NCBI RefSeq assembly: GCF_001758225.1
Contig: NZ_MAST01000009.1
Span: 62,001 to 126,000, forward strand
Length of the DNA: 64,000 nt
Source of the DNA: Humibacillus sp. DSM 29435
GTDB lineage: Bacteria; Actinomycetota; Actinomycetes; Actinomycetales; Dermatophilaceae
Reading direction: 5' to 3'
The notes below the pieces were generated by a model. It saw only the letters and a program-made list of their open reading frames with translations, ran no database searches and was not told the DNA's origin. Position numbers and translations under genes: made by a program. Below, one piece after another: positions 1 to 8,057 of this stretch. Position 1 is the stretch's first letter; every line of letters begins with the position of its first letter.

Positions 1-39
1 TCAGTACCCGTGCCGCCCCTCGTGCCGTTGCCCATGCCG

Positions 40-132
40 TCATCCCTCGCCGGGGCTGGCCGCATGGCTAACTGCGTGGCTGACTGCGTGGCTGATTCCC
101 TGGTCGACTCCATGGCTGATCAATTGGCTCAT
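40..132 (-). CDS. Possible 30-residue SH-repeat peptide
   Basis: A 30-codon frame whose ATG overlaps the stop of the upstream decarboxylase-like gene (ATGA), which would allow translational coupling. The peptide is almost entirely a repeat of the form (I/V)SH(A/G), with four Ser-His units, and ends SPGEG. It is the translation of the 12-bp repeat listed separately. I recognise no family. It could be a small histidine-rich peptide or merely an open frame through a repeat; no ribosome binding site of its own is evident. Confidence 0.25.
   Translation of the reverse strand: MSQLISHGVDQGISHAVSHAVSHAASPGEG
61..132. repeat. Six imperfect 12-bp tandem units
   Basis: Six adjoining 12-bp units resembling TGCGTGGCTGAC; units 2 and 3 differ at one base and the outer ones are more diverged. 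The array begins exactly at the stop codon of the neighbouring decarboxylase-like gene. Confidence 0.6.
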
Positions 133-713
133 CCTGCTGAGCCCGCGGTTTCGCGCTCGGCCAGCGTCTTCAGACCACAGGCGGAGGCGAAGCCCTCCGA
201 CTCGATCCCGAGGGCGACGTTCGAGCGGGTGGTCAGGTTGGCGTAGCCGATCACCGTGGTCAGCTCGACGATCCCGGCAGCGCCGAGCTGCCGCGACAGG
301 CTCTCGACCTGCTCGTCGGTCACGGTGGGCGGGGTCTGGCTCATCGCCTCGGCGTACTCCAGCACCTCCCGCTCGAGCGGCGTGAACACCTCGGACACGC
401 GCCACCGCGGGATCTCTCGAGCCCGCTCCACGTCGAGCTCACGGTTGCCGGCCATGAAGTAGCCGAAGTCGAGGCACCACGAGCAGCCGACGAGTGAAGC
501 CACGGCCATGTGCGCGAACGACTTCAGGTTCTCGTCGCAGGCGTGCCACTTCTGCGTCTGTTGGCCGAAGCGCATCCCGGCCTTGAGCGCCGGCACGTGG
601 TGCCACATCACGCCCATCGACTCTGGCACCCGGCCGAACATCCTGGCGCTCACCTTCTTCACCACCACGCCGTACAGGCCGGTGATCTTCGTCGGTGCGA
701 TCCTCGTGGTCAT
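129..713 (-). CDS. Carboxymuconolactone decarboxylase-family (AhpD-like) protein
   Basis: A 194-residue protein with the AhpD/CMD-type redox pair GCSWC (Cys77, Cys80) followed by LDFG, as in many CMD-family members. These are small helical proteins acting as peroxide-related thiol reductants or as decarboxylases of cyclic lactones. The ATG at 713 was chosen because GGAGG lies just upstream and the family start fits; the open frame runs further upstream but that part is out of family. The exact substrate cannot be told. A thiol redox role is inferred from the CxxC motif. Confidence 0.9.
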   Translation of the reverse strand: MTTRIAPTKITGLYGVVVKKVSARMFGRVPESMGVMWHHVPALKAGMRFGQQTQKWHACDENLKSFAHMAVASLVGCSWCLDFGYFMAGNRELDVERAREIPRWRVSEVFTPLEREVLEYAEAMSQTPPTVTDEQVESLSRQLGAAGIVELTTVIGYANLTTRSNVALGIESEGFASACGLKTLAERETAGSAG

Positions 714-825
714 CGTTTCCTCCTCGTGGCGACGCCGGAATGCGTCGCCATCAAGACACCGGCCGCGGCCCGGATGTGACATGACAGTGGCGATGGCGCC
801 GGGCCGGCCCACGCGGCGACGCCCT

Positions 826-1170
826 TCAGCTGCGGAGCACCTTCTGCATCGCCTTGCCCTTGGCCAGCTCGTCGACAAGCTTGTCGAGGTAGCGGATCTT
901 CTGCATGAGCGGGTCGTCGACCTCCTCGACCCGGATGCCGCACACGGTGCCCGTGATCGCCGAGACGTTGGGGTGCAGGTGAGCCGCGGCGAAAAAGTCG
1001 TCGAAGGTGGTCTCGTCGGCCAGGTGCCGGTCGAGGGTGTTCGCGTCGTAGCCGGTCAGCCACTCGATCACCTCGTCGAGCTCGGCCTTGGTGCGGCCCT
1101 TGCGCTCGAGCTTGGCGACGTAGTGCGGATAGACCGACGCGACGGGCGTCGTGAAGATGCGGTGGCCCAT
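826..1170 (-). CDS. DUF2200 family protein
   Basis: A 114-residue cytosolic protein. It starts [18 protein letters not shown] and continues with the [22 protein letters not shown] block that marks DUF2200. No function is established for the family. No catalytic motif is obvious, and it is full length for the family. It stands alone: the decarboxylase-like gene is downstream on the same strand with about 110 bp between, and the VOC gene diverges upstream. Confidence 0.9.
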   Translation of the reverse strand: MGHRIFTTPVASVYPHYVAKLERKGRTKAELDEVIEWLTGYDANTLDRHLADETTFDDFFAAAHLHPNVSAITGTVCGIRVEEVDDPLMQKIRYLDKLVDELAKGKAMQKVLRS

Positions 1171-1276
1171 CCCCCGAGGGTAGTGACGGCCACCGACGAC
1201 GGCCGGCCTGAGATCGTGAGAAAAGCAGGCGGCATCCGGTCGCGGATCGTCCGCAAGGAGACTTAGCCTTCACGGC

Positions 1277-1636
1277 ATGGCCATTGCTCGCTACCCCAGC
1301 TTCGTTCTCGACTGCCCCGACGCGGAGGCGCTCGCCACCTTCTACGGCACACTGCTCGGCTGGACGGTCAAGGCCTCCGACGGGTGGGGCGAGATTCGCG
1401 ACGAGAGCGGGCAGCAGTGCATCTGCTTCCAGCAGGTGCAGGCCTACACCGCGCCCCAGTGGCCTGGGCAGAACGTGCCGCAGCAGGTGCACCTCGACGT
1501 CATGGTCGAGAGCCTCGACGCGGCCGAGCCGGAGGTGCTGGCGCTGGGAGCGACGAAGCCCGAGCACCAGCCCGGAACGACGTTCCGCGTGTTTCTCGAC
1601 CCGGCCGGTCACCCGTTCTGCCTCTGCGTCGACTGA
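1277..1636 (+). CDS. VOC (glyoxalase/bleomycin-resistance fold) family protein
   Basis: A 119-residue protein with the paired beta-alpha-beta modules of the vicinal-oxygen-chelate fold: an N-terminal DCPDAEALATFYGTLLGW segment and a C-terminal DPAGHPFCLC segment. It is of the single-domain type often annotated as glyoxalase-like. Metal ligands are suggested by His near QVHLDV and Glu/His in the second half, but the substrate is unknown. It starts about 106 bp from the divergent DUF2200 gene and converges on the nucleotidyltransferase gene. Confidence 0.88.
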   Translation: MAIARYPSFVLDCPDAEALATFYGTLLGWTVKASDGWGEIRDESGQQCICFQQVQAYTAPQWPGQNVPQQVHLDVMVESLDAAEPEVLALGATKPEHQPGTTFRVFLDPAGHPFCLCVD

Positions 1637-1720
1637 CGCAGCTGCGCCTTGATCGGCGCCGCTCCGCTTCGGGTGACTCGATCACGTGAGGCGGATGCCG
1701 TCGGATGCCGCCCCGTGCCG

Positions 1721-2407
1721 TCAGCCGCGGGACGCCAGCTCGCCGGGGGTGTCGACGTCGGTACCGGTGGCGAGGTCGCCGCACTCGACCAGTCGGTGCG
1801 GGTGCTCGCGGTAGTAGTCGCGAGCGCCCCGGTCACCCACCGCTGACGTGGCCACGGGCAACCAGTGGTCGCGGCCGATCAGGGCGGGATGCCCTGGCAC
1901 GCCCTCGTAGGCCGCTCGGCCCAGCTGGCCGCGCCAGTGCACGGCAGCCGGCGCTGCGGCATCCGGGTCAGAGCTGGTGGCCTGGCCGGCGAAGGCCGTG
2001 AGCACCCGGTGCACGACATCCGAACCCACGTCGGGCAGGTCGACGAGGGTGACGAGCACGGCCTCGACGGGAGAGCTGCCCTCCCGGGTCGTGGAAGCCA
2101 GCGACGTGAGGCCGGCGCGCAGCGAGGCGCCCATGCCGACCGCCCAGTCGGTGCACTCGACGACCTCGACGTCGCGCCCGATCGTCGAAATGAGGGCATG
2201 CACCTCGAGAGCCGCCGCGCCGATGACGACGGTGACCCCGTCGCAGCCACCGTCGAGCAGCTCACAGACGGCGAGCTCGACGAGCGTCGGTTGGTCAGGG
2301 CCGGTGCGCACCAGGGCCTTTGGCGCGCCCATTCGTCGGCCTGCACCGGCGGCGAGCAGCAGCCCGCGCACGTGCGGCACCCGTGTCTGCGCAATACGAG
2401 AGTTCAC
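1721..2407 (-). CDS. MobA/MocA-like NTP transferase
   Basis: About 228 residues. The nucleotide-binding loop LLLAAGAGRRMGAPKAL near the N terminus is diagnostic of MobA-like (NTP_transf_3) nucleotidyltransferases, which attach CMP or GMP to molybdenum cofactor or act on related substrates. VTLVDLPDVG supplies the metal-binding Asp region and GHPALIGRDHW follows as in MocA/CoxC-like proteins. The start is uncertain: GTG at 2407 is used, and GTG at 2380 would also keep the whole domain. No molybdoenzyme gene is adjacent, so the cofactor link is from the family only. Confidence 0.83.
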   Translation of the reverse strand: MNSRIAQTRVPHVRGLLLAAGAGRRMGAPKALVRTGPDQPTLVELAVCELLDGGCDGVTVVIGAAALEVHALISTIGRDVEVVECTDWAVGMGASLRAGLTSLASTTREGSSPVEAVLVTLVDLPDVGSDVVHRVLTAFAGQATSSDPDAAAPAAVHWRGQLGRAAYEGVPGHPALIGRDHWLPVATSAVGDRGARDYYREHPHRLVECGDLATGTDVDTPGELASRG

Positions 2408-2469
2408 GCGCCGAAGGCTATCGGTGCGCCGGCCGAAGCACGCGCTTGCCGACCCCCGTGAGATCAGGG

Positions 2470-3237
2470 TCAGGCAGCAGGCGATGGGGCCGAGTCGGGG
2501 GCGGGGCGCCACCGCATACAGACGGCCTGATGGTGCACCTGCGCCTCCGGCTGCCCGACCTCCTCCAGATGACCGGCGATGATGGCCCGCTTCTCGGCCA
2601 GCAGCTCGAGACGGTCGGCCTCGTCGAGGGTCGACACGGCCGAGTGGGTCGCGATGTTCTCGAGCCAGGCGTCGGCGGTGACCGCCCACGTCCACGCGAA
2701 CTCGGCGCTCTCGACCTCGTGCTGCGGAAAGGGCAGCCGGGCCGCCCCGGTCGTGGCGTTCTCACGCACCCAGGTCGCCTGGTCGAGGTCGTGCAGGCGA
2801 ATCTCCCACTGCTCACGGGGGACGGGCACGTTCCACACCAGCCCGAGCCAGCCGCCCGGCCTCAGCACCCGGCGCACCTCGACGGTCGTCTCGCTGGGCG
2901 GCATCCAGTGCCACGCCTGCGCCACCAGCACGGCGTCGACGCTGGCGGCGGCCAGCGGGAGGGCGATGGACCGAGCCTGGTGGGCGCGAGCGAGCGGATG
3001 CCGCTCACGCAGCACCTCGAGCATCGCGGGGTCAGGCTCGATGGCGTCGACCACCAGGCCGCGAGCGAGGAGGTCGCCGGTGAGCTTTCCCGTTCCGGCC
3101 CCGAGATCGGCCACCTCGTGCGCCCCCGGTGGTAGCAGCCAGTCGACGGCAGCCGCCGGATACCCCGGCCGCCACCGGTCGTAGCGCTCGGCCAGGGCGC
3201 CGAAGCTGCCCGCTCGTGACAGGTCGATCTCGCTCAT
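2470..3237 (-). CDS. Class I SAM-dependent methyltransferase
   Basis: A 255-residue protein with the Methyltransf_11-type glycine motif ADLGAGTGKLT near residue 43 and an acidic residue after the second strand (IEPDPAML). The post-motif LVAQAWHWM is typical of this group. The N-terminal FGALAERYDRWRPGYP is usual for actinobacterial members. Cytosolic; the substrate is not predictable. It lies upstream of the MobA-like gene on the same strand with a 62-bp gap. Confidence 0.9.
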   Translation of the reverse strand: MSEIDLSRAGSFGALAERYDRWRPGYPAAAVDWLLPPGAHEVADLGAGTGKLTGDLLARGLVVDAIEPDPAMLEVLRERHPLARAHQARSIALPLAAASVDAVLVAQAWHWMPPSETTVEVRRVLRPGGWLGLVWNVPVPREQWEIRLHDLDQATWVRENATTGAARLPFPQHEVESAEFAWTWAVTADAWLENIATHSAVSTLDEADRLELLAEKRAIIAGHLEEVGQPEAQVHHQAVCMRWRPAPDSAPSPAA

Positions 3238-3315
3238 GCCACTACCGCGCCACGATCTGACCTCCCTCGACGTGGCCCCCGGCCCCCGGCCGTTGGCCAG
3301 CTGGGGGGGGGGGCA

Positions 3316-3714
3316 TCAGGCGCCGATGGCCTGCTCGGCCGACGGAGCGAGCACGAGGTAGCCCTGGGCGACCAGCACGACGGCGACCGCCACCCACTTG
3401 CCGGTCGGCAGCTCGACGCCGTAGAACCACCGGTCGATCATGAGCAGCCCGACCTGCAGCAGCACCACCCACCCCATGGTCACCAGCGCCAGCTCGGCGT
3501 AGCGCAGCGACGAGGCGTAGACCCAGAAGAGCAGGAGGAAAGTCGCGGCCCCGAGCACCAGGGCGCGGAGGCTGCCGTTGTCGGCCCACTCCTTGGCGAA
3601 CAGCGCGCCGAGCAGGTCCAGGGCCGCAAGGCAGACCATGGCGATCGTCGCCACAACCGGCACGGGCCAGGCGGCCGGCAGCTTGATGAGAGGAAACAGC
3701 TCGGTCACGCTCAT
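3316..3714 (-). CDS. Small four-helix membrane protein, EmrE/EamA-like
   Basis: About 132 residues with four hydrophobic segments. Segment 1 contains PVPVVATIAMVCLAALDLLG, segment 2 LRALVLGAATFLLLFWVYAS, segment 3 ELALVTMGWVVLLQVGLLMI and segment 4 WVAVAVVLVAQGYLVL. The size and layout resemble small multidrug resistance/EamA half-transporters, but I do not see the hallmark Glu in helix 1, so transport is a guess. The ATG at 3714 follows a weak GAGG. An 11-base G run lies 2-3 bases beyond its stop codon. Confidence 0.7.
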   Translation of the reverse strand: MSVTELFPLIKLPAAWPVPVVATIAMVCLAALDLLGALFAKEWADNGSLRALVLGAATFLLLFWVYASSLRYAELALVTMGWVVLLQVGLLMIDRWFYGVELPTGKWVAVAVVLVAQGYLVLAPSAEQAIGA

Positions 3715-3812
3715 GGCGACGCCTCGGTGTCGGGGAGACGCTCGCGCGAGCGTCATCTCGTCAGAGGCCTCGGTGCGCGCCTCTGATACCGGTCACCGCC
3801 CGTCGATGCCGG

Positions 3813-4343
3813 TCACCGCCCGTCGACGAACCGGACCATGCACTGACGCGGGGCCTGGTCGAGACCCAGCTGCCCTTCGTGGCGTCGCGCCGCGGCGAGC
3901 TCGGGTCCGGCCTCGTCGTCGGGCAGCACCAACCAGCCGAGGCGCTCGTAGTACGGCCCGTTCCAGGGCACGTCCCGAAACGTGGTCAGCGTCAGGCGGT
4001 CTGCTCCATGGGCAAGGGCCCAGGCCTCGGCGGCCCGCATGAGGGCGGCGCCGATCCCCCGACCGGCATGGTCGGGGTGCACCGCGACCTGTTCGACGTG
4101 TGGGACGCCGTCGAGCAGGTCGATCCTGACGAAGCCGACCGCGCGGTCATCTGAGCCGGCAGCTACGAGCAGCCGGCCACGTCGCAATGGTTCTACCAGT
4201 GAATCAGTATCAGGCAGAGGCGAATCCAGCACAAAGTGCAGCCCGATGGACGCGAAGGCGTCATCAGCGAGCACCTCGATGTCGCACAGGTGCCCGAGCT
4301 CACCGAGCCGCGCCTCTCGGATCGGCAGCGGGGCGGCATCCAT
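3813..4343 (-). CDS. GNAT family N-acetyltransferase
   Basis: A 176-residue protein with the acetyl-CoA pyrophosphate loop motif VHPDHAGRGIGAALM, followed by DRLTLTTFRDVPWNGPYYERLGW, the typical GNAT strand-helix end in which Tyr often acts as general acid. It acetylates an amine of unknown identity using acetyl-CoA in the cytosol. Its ATG lies only 17 bp from the divergent lysoplasmalogenase start, so the two promoters must overlap the neighbouring gene or the transcripts must be near leaderless. Confidence 0.9.
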   Translation of the reverse strand: MDAAPLPIREARLGELGHLCDIEVLADDAFASIGLHFVLDSPLPDTDSLVEPLRRGRLLVAAGSDDRAVGFVRIDLLDGVPHVEQVAVHPDHAGRGIGAALMRAAEAWALAHGADRLTLTTFRDVPWNGPYYERLGWLVLPDDEAGPELAAARRHEGQLGLDQAPRQCMVRFVDGR

Positions 4344-4360
4344 GGTGCGAGGCTAGGCGC

Positions 4361-5071
4361 ATGTCGACGGCGCCGCCCACCCGCCAACGGCACCGCCTCG
4401 GCACGCGCGGCTGGCCGGCATCCGCCCGCGTTGGCGCCGCTGCGCTCGCCGTGGTGACGCTCGTGCAGCTGGCCACCCAGCTGGCCAACTCGAGTGGAAT
4501 GCTGAACAACCTCAGCCAAGACCTGCTGATGCCGCTGCTGGCACTCGTGCTGCTGCTCGCGACCGACTCGCCTCGTCCCCGGCTGACGCGAGTCACGCTG
4601 GTAGCGCTGGGCTTCTCCTTCCTAGGGGATGCCGGGCCAGACCTGGTCGGCGGTGACGCGACCTTCCTGATGATGGTCGGGTGCTTTCTGCTCGCCCAGC
4701 TGGCCTACATCGTCGCCTTCTGGCCCTCTCGTCATCGCAGCATCGTGCGTCGACCCGCGTGGCTGCTGCCCTACGCCGCCGTGTTCGTCGCCCTCGTTCT
4801 GGCGTGTGTCGTGGGGGCGGGGGGCCTCATCGGTGCCGTCCTGGTCTACGGCCTCGCCCTCGTGACGATGGCCGTGCTCTCGACGGGGGTGTCGCGGGTG
4901 GCCGGAACCGGTGGTGCGATCTTTCTCGTGAGTGACGCCCTCATCGCCCTCGGTCAGTTCACCTCGGTAGACCTGCCGGCGCACGGGTTCCTGGTGATGC
5001 TGACCTACATCGTCGGTCAGTCGCTCATCGTCTGGGCCGTGGTTGGCGCTGGCCGAACGCCGCCTTCGTGA
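4361..5071 (+). CDS. YhhN/TMEM86 family lysoplasmalogenase-like membrane protein
   Basis: A 236-residue integral membrane protein with about eight hydrophobic segments. The conserved YhhN region FLGDAGPDLV supplies the acidic Asp pair, and the later VSDALIALGQF block is also typical. Family members cleave the vinyl-ether bond of lysoplasmalogens; in bacteria the role is poorly defined. The ATG at 4361 gives a normal family length. The gene converges on the esterase operon with a hairpin between them. Confidence 0.83.
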   Translation: MSTAPPTRQRHRLGTRGWPASARVGAAALAVVTLVQLATQLANSSGMLNNLSQDLLMPLLALVLLLATDSPRPRLTRVTLVALGFSFLGDAGPDLVGGDATFLMMVGCFLLAQLAYIVAFWPSRHRSIVRRPAWLLPYAAVFVALVLACVVGAGGLIGAVLVYGLALVTMAVLSTGVSRVAGTGGAIFLVSDALIALGQFTSVDLPAHGFLVMLTYIVGQSLIVWAVVGAGRTPPS

Positions 5072-5120
5072 GCGAACGACGCGGCACACCGGCGCGTTCG
5101 ACCTCGAACGAGTCGTTCGC
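5072..5120. terminator. Nested hairpin between convergent genes
   Basis: GCGAACGAC (5072-5080) pairs with GTCGTTCGC (5112-5120), and inside it GTTCG pairs with CGAAC around an ACCT loop. It sits directly after the lysoplasmalogenase stop and 29 bp before the esterase stop on the other strand, so a bidirectional terminator is likely. Confidence 0.5.
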
Positions 5121-5149
5121 GGGCAAGGGTGGGGTTGGGCGGCTGAGGC

Positions 5150-5875
5150 TTAAGGGAGCAGGTCGTCGAGGTAGGTGGGCAGCATCTCCCACCAGGTGGG
5201 CCAGTCGTGCTTGTAGTTCGGCCCCCAGTCGTCGACCCGGTTCGGAATTCCCTTGGTGCCCAGCAGGTTGGCGGCGGTCCATGACTCGCCGACGTCCTCC
5301 CACTCGCCACTGCCCGAGGCGAACACGATGAACCGTCGACGCAGCAGGTCGAGGCCCGGCCCCTCGAGACCGGGCAGGAAGTGCAGGGGCGAGGAGTAGT
5401 AGAGATCTTCGGTGAAGCGACCGCCGATCAGCTTCTCGATACCGAAGGTGCCACTCATGCACACGGCCGCCCCCACGAGGTGCGGGTAGCGGCAGGCGAT
5501 CGCGAGTGAGTTGAACGCACCGATCGAGGCCCCGGCGACGACCACCGGAAGCTGGCTGCCCAGGTCGGAGTGGATCGCCGGGATGACCTCTTCGGCGACG
5601 GCCTCGTGGAAGGCGTTGAAGAGCGCCATGCGGTACTCCGGCGTGCCGACCCTCTCGGCCATGGCCTTGCCCGCGACACTGTCGCAGGAGTAGACCTTCG
5701 CGCGTCCGGCGTCGATGAGCGGCGCCAGGTGCGCGATCATCTTGTGCCGCTCGACCTCTTCGGCGTCGCCACCGGCCGTGGGAAACAACAGCACCGGCGT
5801 GCCGTAGGTGCCCCATCGGGCCACGGTGATGTCGTGTTCGAGGCGGTGGGAGAACCACCGGTCGGTCACCTTCAT
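5150..5875 (-). CDS. Alpha/beta-hydrolase (esterase D-like) protein
   Basis: A 241-residue esterase-fold protein. The nucleophile elbow is GASIGAFNS, with Ser near residue 115; the C-terminal YKHDWPTWWEMLP region may carry the catalytic His. The ATG at 5875 follows AAGGAG. It is the last gene of the four-gene operon that starts with the ATP-grasp protein at 9287, 82 bp after the preceding esterase. This sibling lacks the N-terminal Ig-like domain of its neighbour. The substrate is unknown; the operon suggests hydrolysis of an ester or amide made by the ATP-grasp enzyme. Confidence 0.85.
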   Translation of the reverse strand: MKVTDRWFSHRLEHDITVARWGTYGTPVLLFPTAGGDAEEVERHKMIAHLAPLIDAGRAKVYSCDSVAGKAMAERVGTPEYRMALFNAFHEAVAEEVIPAIHSDLGSQLPVVVAGASIGAFNSLAIACRYPHLVGAAVCMSGTFGIEKLIGGRFTEDLYYSSPLHFLPGLEGPGLDLLRRRFIVFASGSGEWEDVGESWTAANLLGTKGIPNRVDDWGPNYKHDWPTWWEMLPTYLDDLLP

Positions 5876-5957
5876 GTCGCTCCTTCTTGCTGCCTCGGCC
5901 GTGACGGCGTTCGAACCGGCGACGGGGCTCGATGCCCAGCGCCCCGTACGTGCACTC

Positions 5958-7109
5958 TCATTCGTAGACGAACTTCTGGGGCCCCGGGAAGAGCCACGAG
6001 AGGCCCCCGCCGAGACCGTCGCGCCAGTTCTCCCAGTTGTGACCGTCACGCGACTCCGTGTAGTGCACCTTCGTGCCCGTGTGACGCAGCACCGGCACCA
6101 TCGACCGGTTAGGCGCGATGAGCGGTTCGTAGACGCCGCAGGTCATGTAGATGCGGTCGACGACCTGTTCCGGCTTCTCGCGATAGCCGTTGACGAACTT
6201 GACCACCGGGTCGAAGACCGGGCCGCCCCCGTGGTCGAAGCCGATGTCGGTCGACACGAGCGACGCTGACTGCAGCATGAGCGAGCCGAAGAAGCCGGGG
6301 TAGCGCGCGGCGGTCGACAGCGAGGCCACTCCCCCGAACGAGCTGCCCATCAGCGAGCGCGCCTCTGGGGTGTCGATCAGCGGGAGCCGCTCGTTGAGCA
6401 GCGGCACCAGCTCTTGCGTGATGAACCGGGCGTGGGGGGCGTGGTTGGGGTACTCCTTGAGGCGGTCACCCGGCGGCACGAACACGACGACGAGGGGGTC
6501 GACATCGAGCCGATGGATCAGGTTGTCGAGCACCGTCTTCATCGACGTGTAGGCCAGGTAGTCGGGGCCGTCGTGCACCACGAGCAGCGGGTAGCGCTGC
6601 GCGCGGTTGTAGCGGGCCGGCAGGTAGATCTGCACCGGCTGGTCGCGGCCCAAGGCCTTGCTCTGGATCACCTCGTCGACGAGCTCACCGGGCCGGGCCT
6701 CGGGGTCGGGCGAGACCCAGTCGGGAACGCGGTAGCCGAACGCCGCGCACACCGACGACGACCCCATCGGACTGTGGGCGAGCCGGGTGTTGAGCGGGTC
6801 GTTGAAGCGCTCGTAGCTCTCGCCCTTGCGGATCTCGAGCTGGTACTCGACCCGGGACCCCTCGGGCAGCACGGTCGTCACGGCCCAGAGGTCGGAGTCG
6901 CCGATGCGCTCAAGTGCCATCGGGTCGGGAAGCCCGACGACCCGGTGGCGCAGCCACACCTCGTCGACCTCTCCCCGGAACAAGAAGGTGGCCCGCTCGC
7001 CCTCGATGATGGGTGAACCGTGCCTGCCGATGAAGCGGTCGATGGTCGGCCCGTCGAGCGGCAGCTTGGCCTTGAGCCGGTTGACGGCGAGCCGGTCCCT
7101 GGGGCTCAT
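5958..7109 (-). CDS. Enterochelin esterase (Fes)-like hydrolase
   Basis: A 383-residue protein. Residues 1-120 look like the beta-sandwich N-terminal domain of Fes (FLFRGEVDEVWLRHRVVG). Residues 140-383 are the esterase domain, with YPLLVVHDGPDYL, nucleophile elbow LMGSSFGGVAS and terminal SRDGHNWENWRDGL carrying the catalytic His. Fes-type enzymes open tri-serine siderophore esters in the cytosol, but no siderophore genes are present here, so the substrate is open. Its ATG overlaps the stop of the S51-like gene by 4 bp (ATGA), implying translational coupling. Confidence 0.85.
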   Translation of the reverse strand: MSPRDRLAVNRLKAKLPLDGPTIDRFIGRHGSPIIEGERATFLFRGEVDEVWLRHRVVGLPDPMALERIGDSDLWAVTTVLPEGSRVEYQLEIRKGESYERFNDPLNTRLAHSPMGSSSVCAAFGYRVPDWVSPDPEARPGELVDEVIQSKALGRDQPVQIYLPARYNRAQRYPLLVVHDGPDYLAYTSMKTVLDNLIHRLDVDPLVVVFVPPGDRLKEYPNHAPHARFITQELVPLLNERLPLIDTPEARSLMGSSFGGVASLSTAARYPGFFGSLMLQSASLVSTDIGFDHGGGPVFDPVVKFVNGYREKPEQVVDRIYMTCGVYEPLIAPNRSMVPVLRHTGTKVHYTESRDGHNWENWRDGLGGGLSWLFPGPQKFVYE

Positions 7110-8029
7110 GCGGCATCCTCGACAACCGACACGGCGCCGTCGGCGCCGATGGTGCGCGAGCCGGAGGGCAGGTCGGGCCCGTCGTCGTCGAGGCGAACGA
7201 CCGCGCCGTCGTCGAGCAACAGCAGGCGCTGGTCGGGAAAGCGTCGCGCCAGCAACGACATCCGGTCGGTGTCAGAAAGTCGCAACCGACGCCGGGCGTG
7301 TGGCAGCGCGACGATACCTCGCACCCGGCCCAGCCCGCGGTCGTACACCTCCGAGGCGGAGACGCCGTGGGTGGCGAAGTCGTGGAAGAGCACGACCTGC
7401 TCGGTGAGGGCCATGGCGCCGGCCGACCACGCGATGACGGGCTTGTCGGCCGGGATGCGCACGTCGAACAGCCGCAGTGTGCGCATCAGCGACCGCACGT
7501 CGCCGCCCGCGATCACCACCGCCGCGCACGCGTCCAGGGCCCCGGCCACCTCTGAGCGGTGCCAGCCGATCACCTCGCTGTGCTCGGCCGCATCCGTCGC
7601 GATCTCGTCGTGCAGCTGTTCAAGCTGTTCGCCGTACCAGCGGTCGACATCGCGCACCGCCTCGATGGCCGCGCTGTGGGCCACCGGCCCGATCGACTCG
7701 ACGGACGTGCGGTGTGCGACCGCCGCCACCGTTTCGACGGCGCCCTGCAGCCGGATGCCGTAGAAGGCCCTCAGCTCGTCGTGACGGTCACGAAAGCGCA
7801 GCGCAGCCCGGGCGAAGTCGCGGTCCTTGGAGAGGGAGTCGACCAGCCGATGGTAGAGGCGCAGGTTGTCACCACGGCCCTGGAGGTAGCCACCCAGCTC
7901 GTCGTCGTCGCCCTCGCGTTCCTCCCAGCCGGAGTTGATCATGGCGACAGAGCCCTCGAGGCCCAGCGAGCGCAACGTCTTGTCGACAGTGATCGTGAAC
8001 CGTTGGGGGCCCAGCAGAATGGTCGTCAT
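7106..8029 (-). CDS. Type 1 glutamine amidotransferase-like / peptidase S51-like protein
   Basis: A 307-residue protein. VVIAGGDVRS (about 171-180) and IAWSAGAMAL (about 199-208) match the S51/class I amidotransferase-like fold, with the GxSAGA-type nucleophile Ser202 found in cyanophycinase and aspartyl dipeptidase in place of Cys. The His/Glu partners are not certain by eye. The family cleaves beta-aspartyl or similar peptide bonds. It lies 28 bp downstream of the ATP-grasp gene and overlaps the Fes-like gene, so a ligase and a hydrolase are coexpressed. Confidence 0.83.
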   Translation of the reverse strand: MTTILLGPQRFTITVDKTLRSLGLEGSVAMINSGWEEREGDDDELGGYLQGRGDNLRLYHRLVDSLSKDRDFARAALRFRDRHDELRAFYGIRLQGAVETVAAVAHRTSVESIGPVAHSAAIEAVRDVDRWYGEQLEQLHDEIATDAAEHSEVIGWHRSEVAGALDACAAVVIAGGDVRSLMRTLRLFDVRIPADKPVIAWSAGAMALTEQVVLFHDFATHGVSASEVYDRGLGRVRGIVALPHARRRLRLSDTDRMSLLARRFPDQRLLLLDDGAVVRLDDDGPDLPSGSRTIGADGAVSVVEDAA

Positions 8030-8057
8030 CGTGTCGTTCGATCGGTGGCGTCGGCGG

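Noticed and set aside
3303-3313. Run of eleven G
   Set aside because: Could be a phase-variable tract or a sequencing error, but it lies just beyond the stop of the membrane protein gene and would not change its frame.
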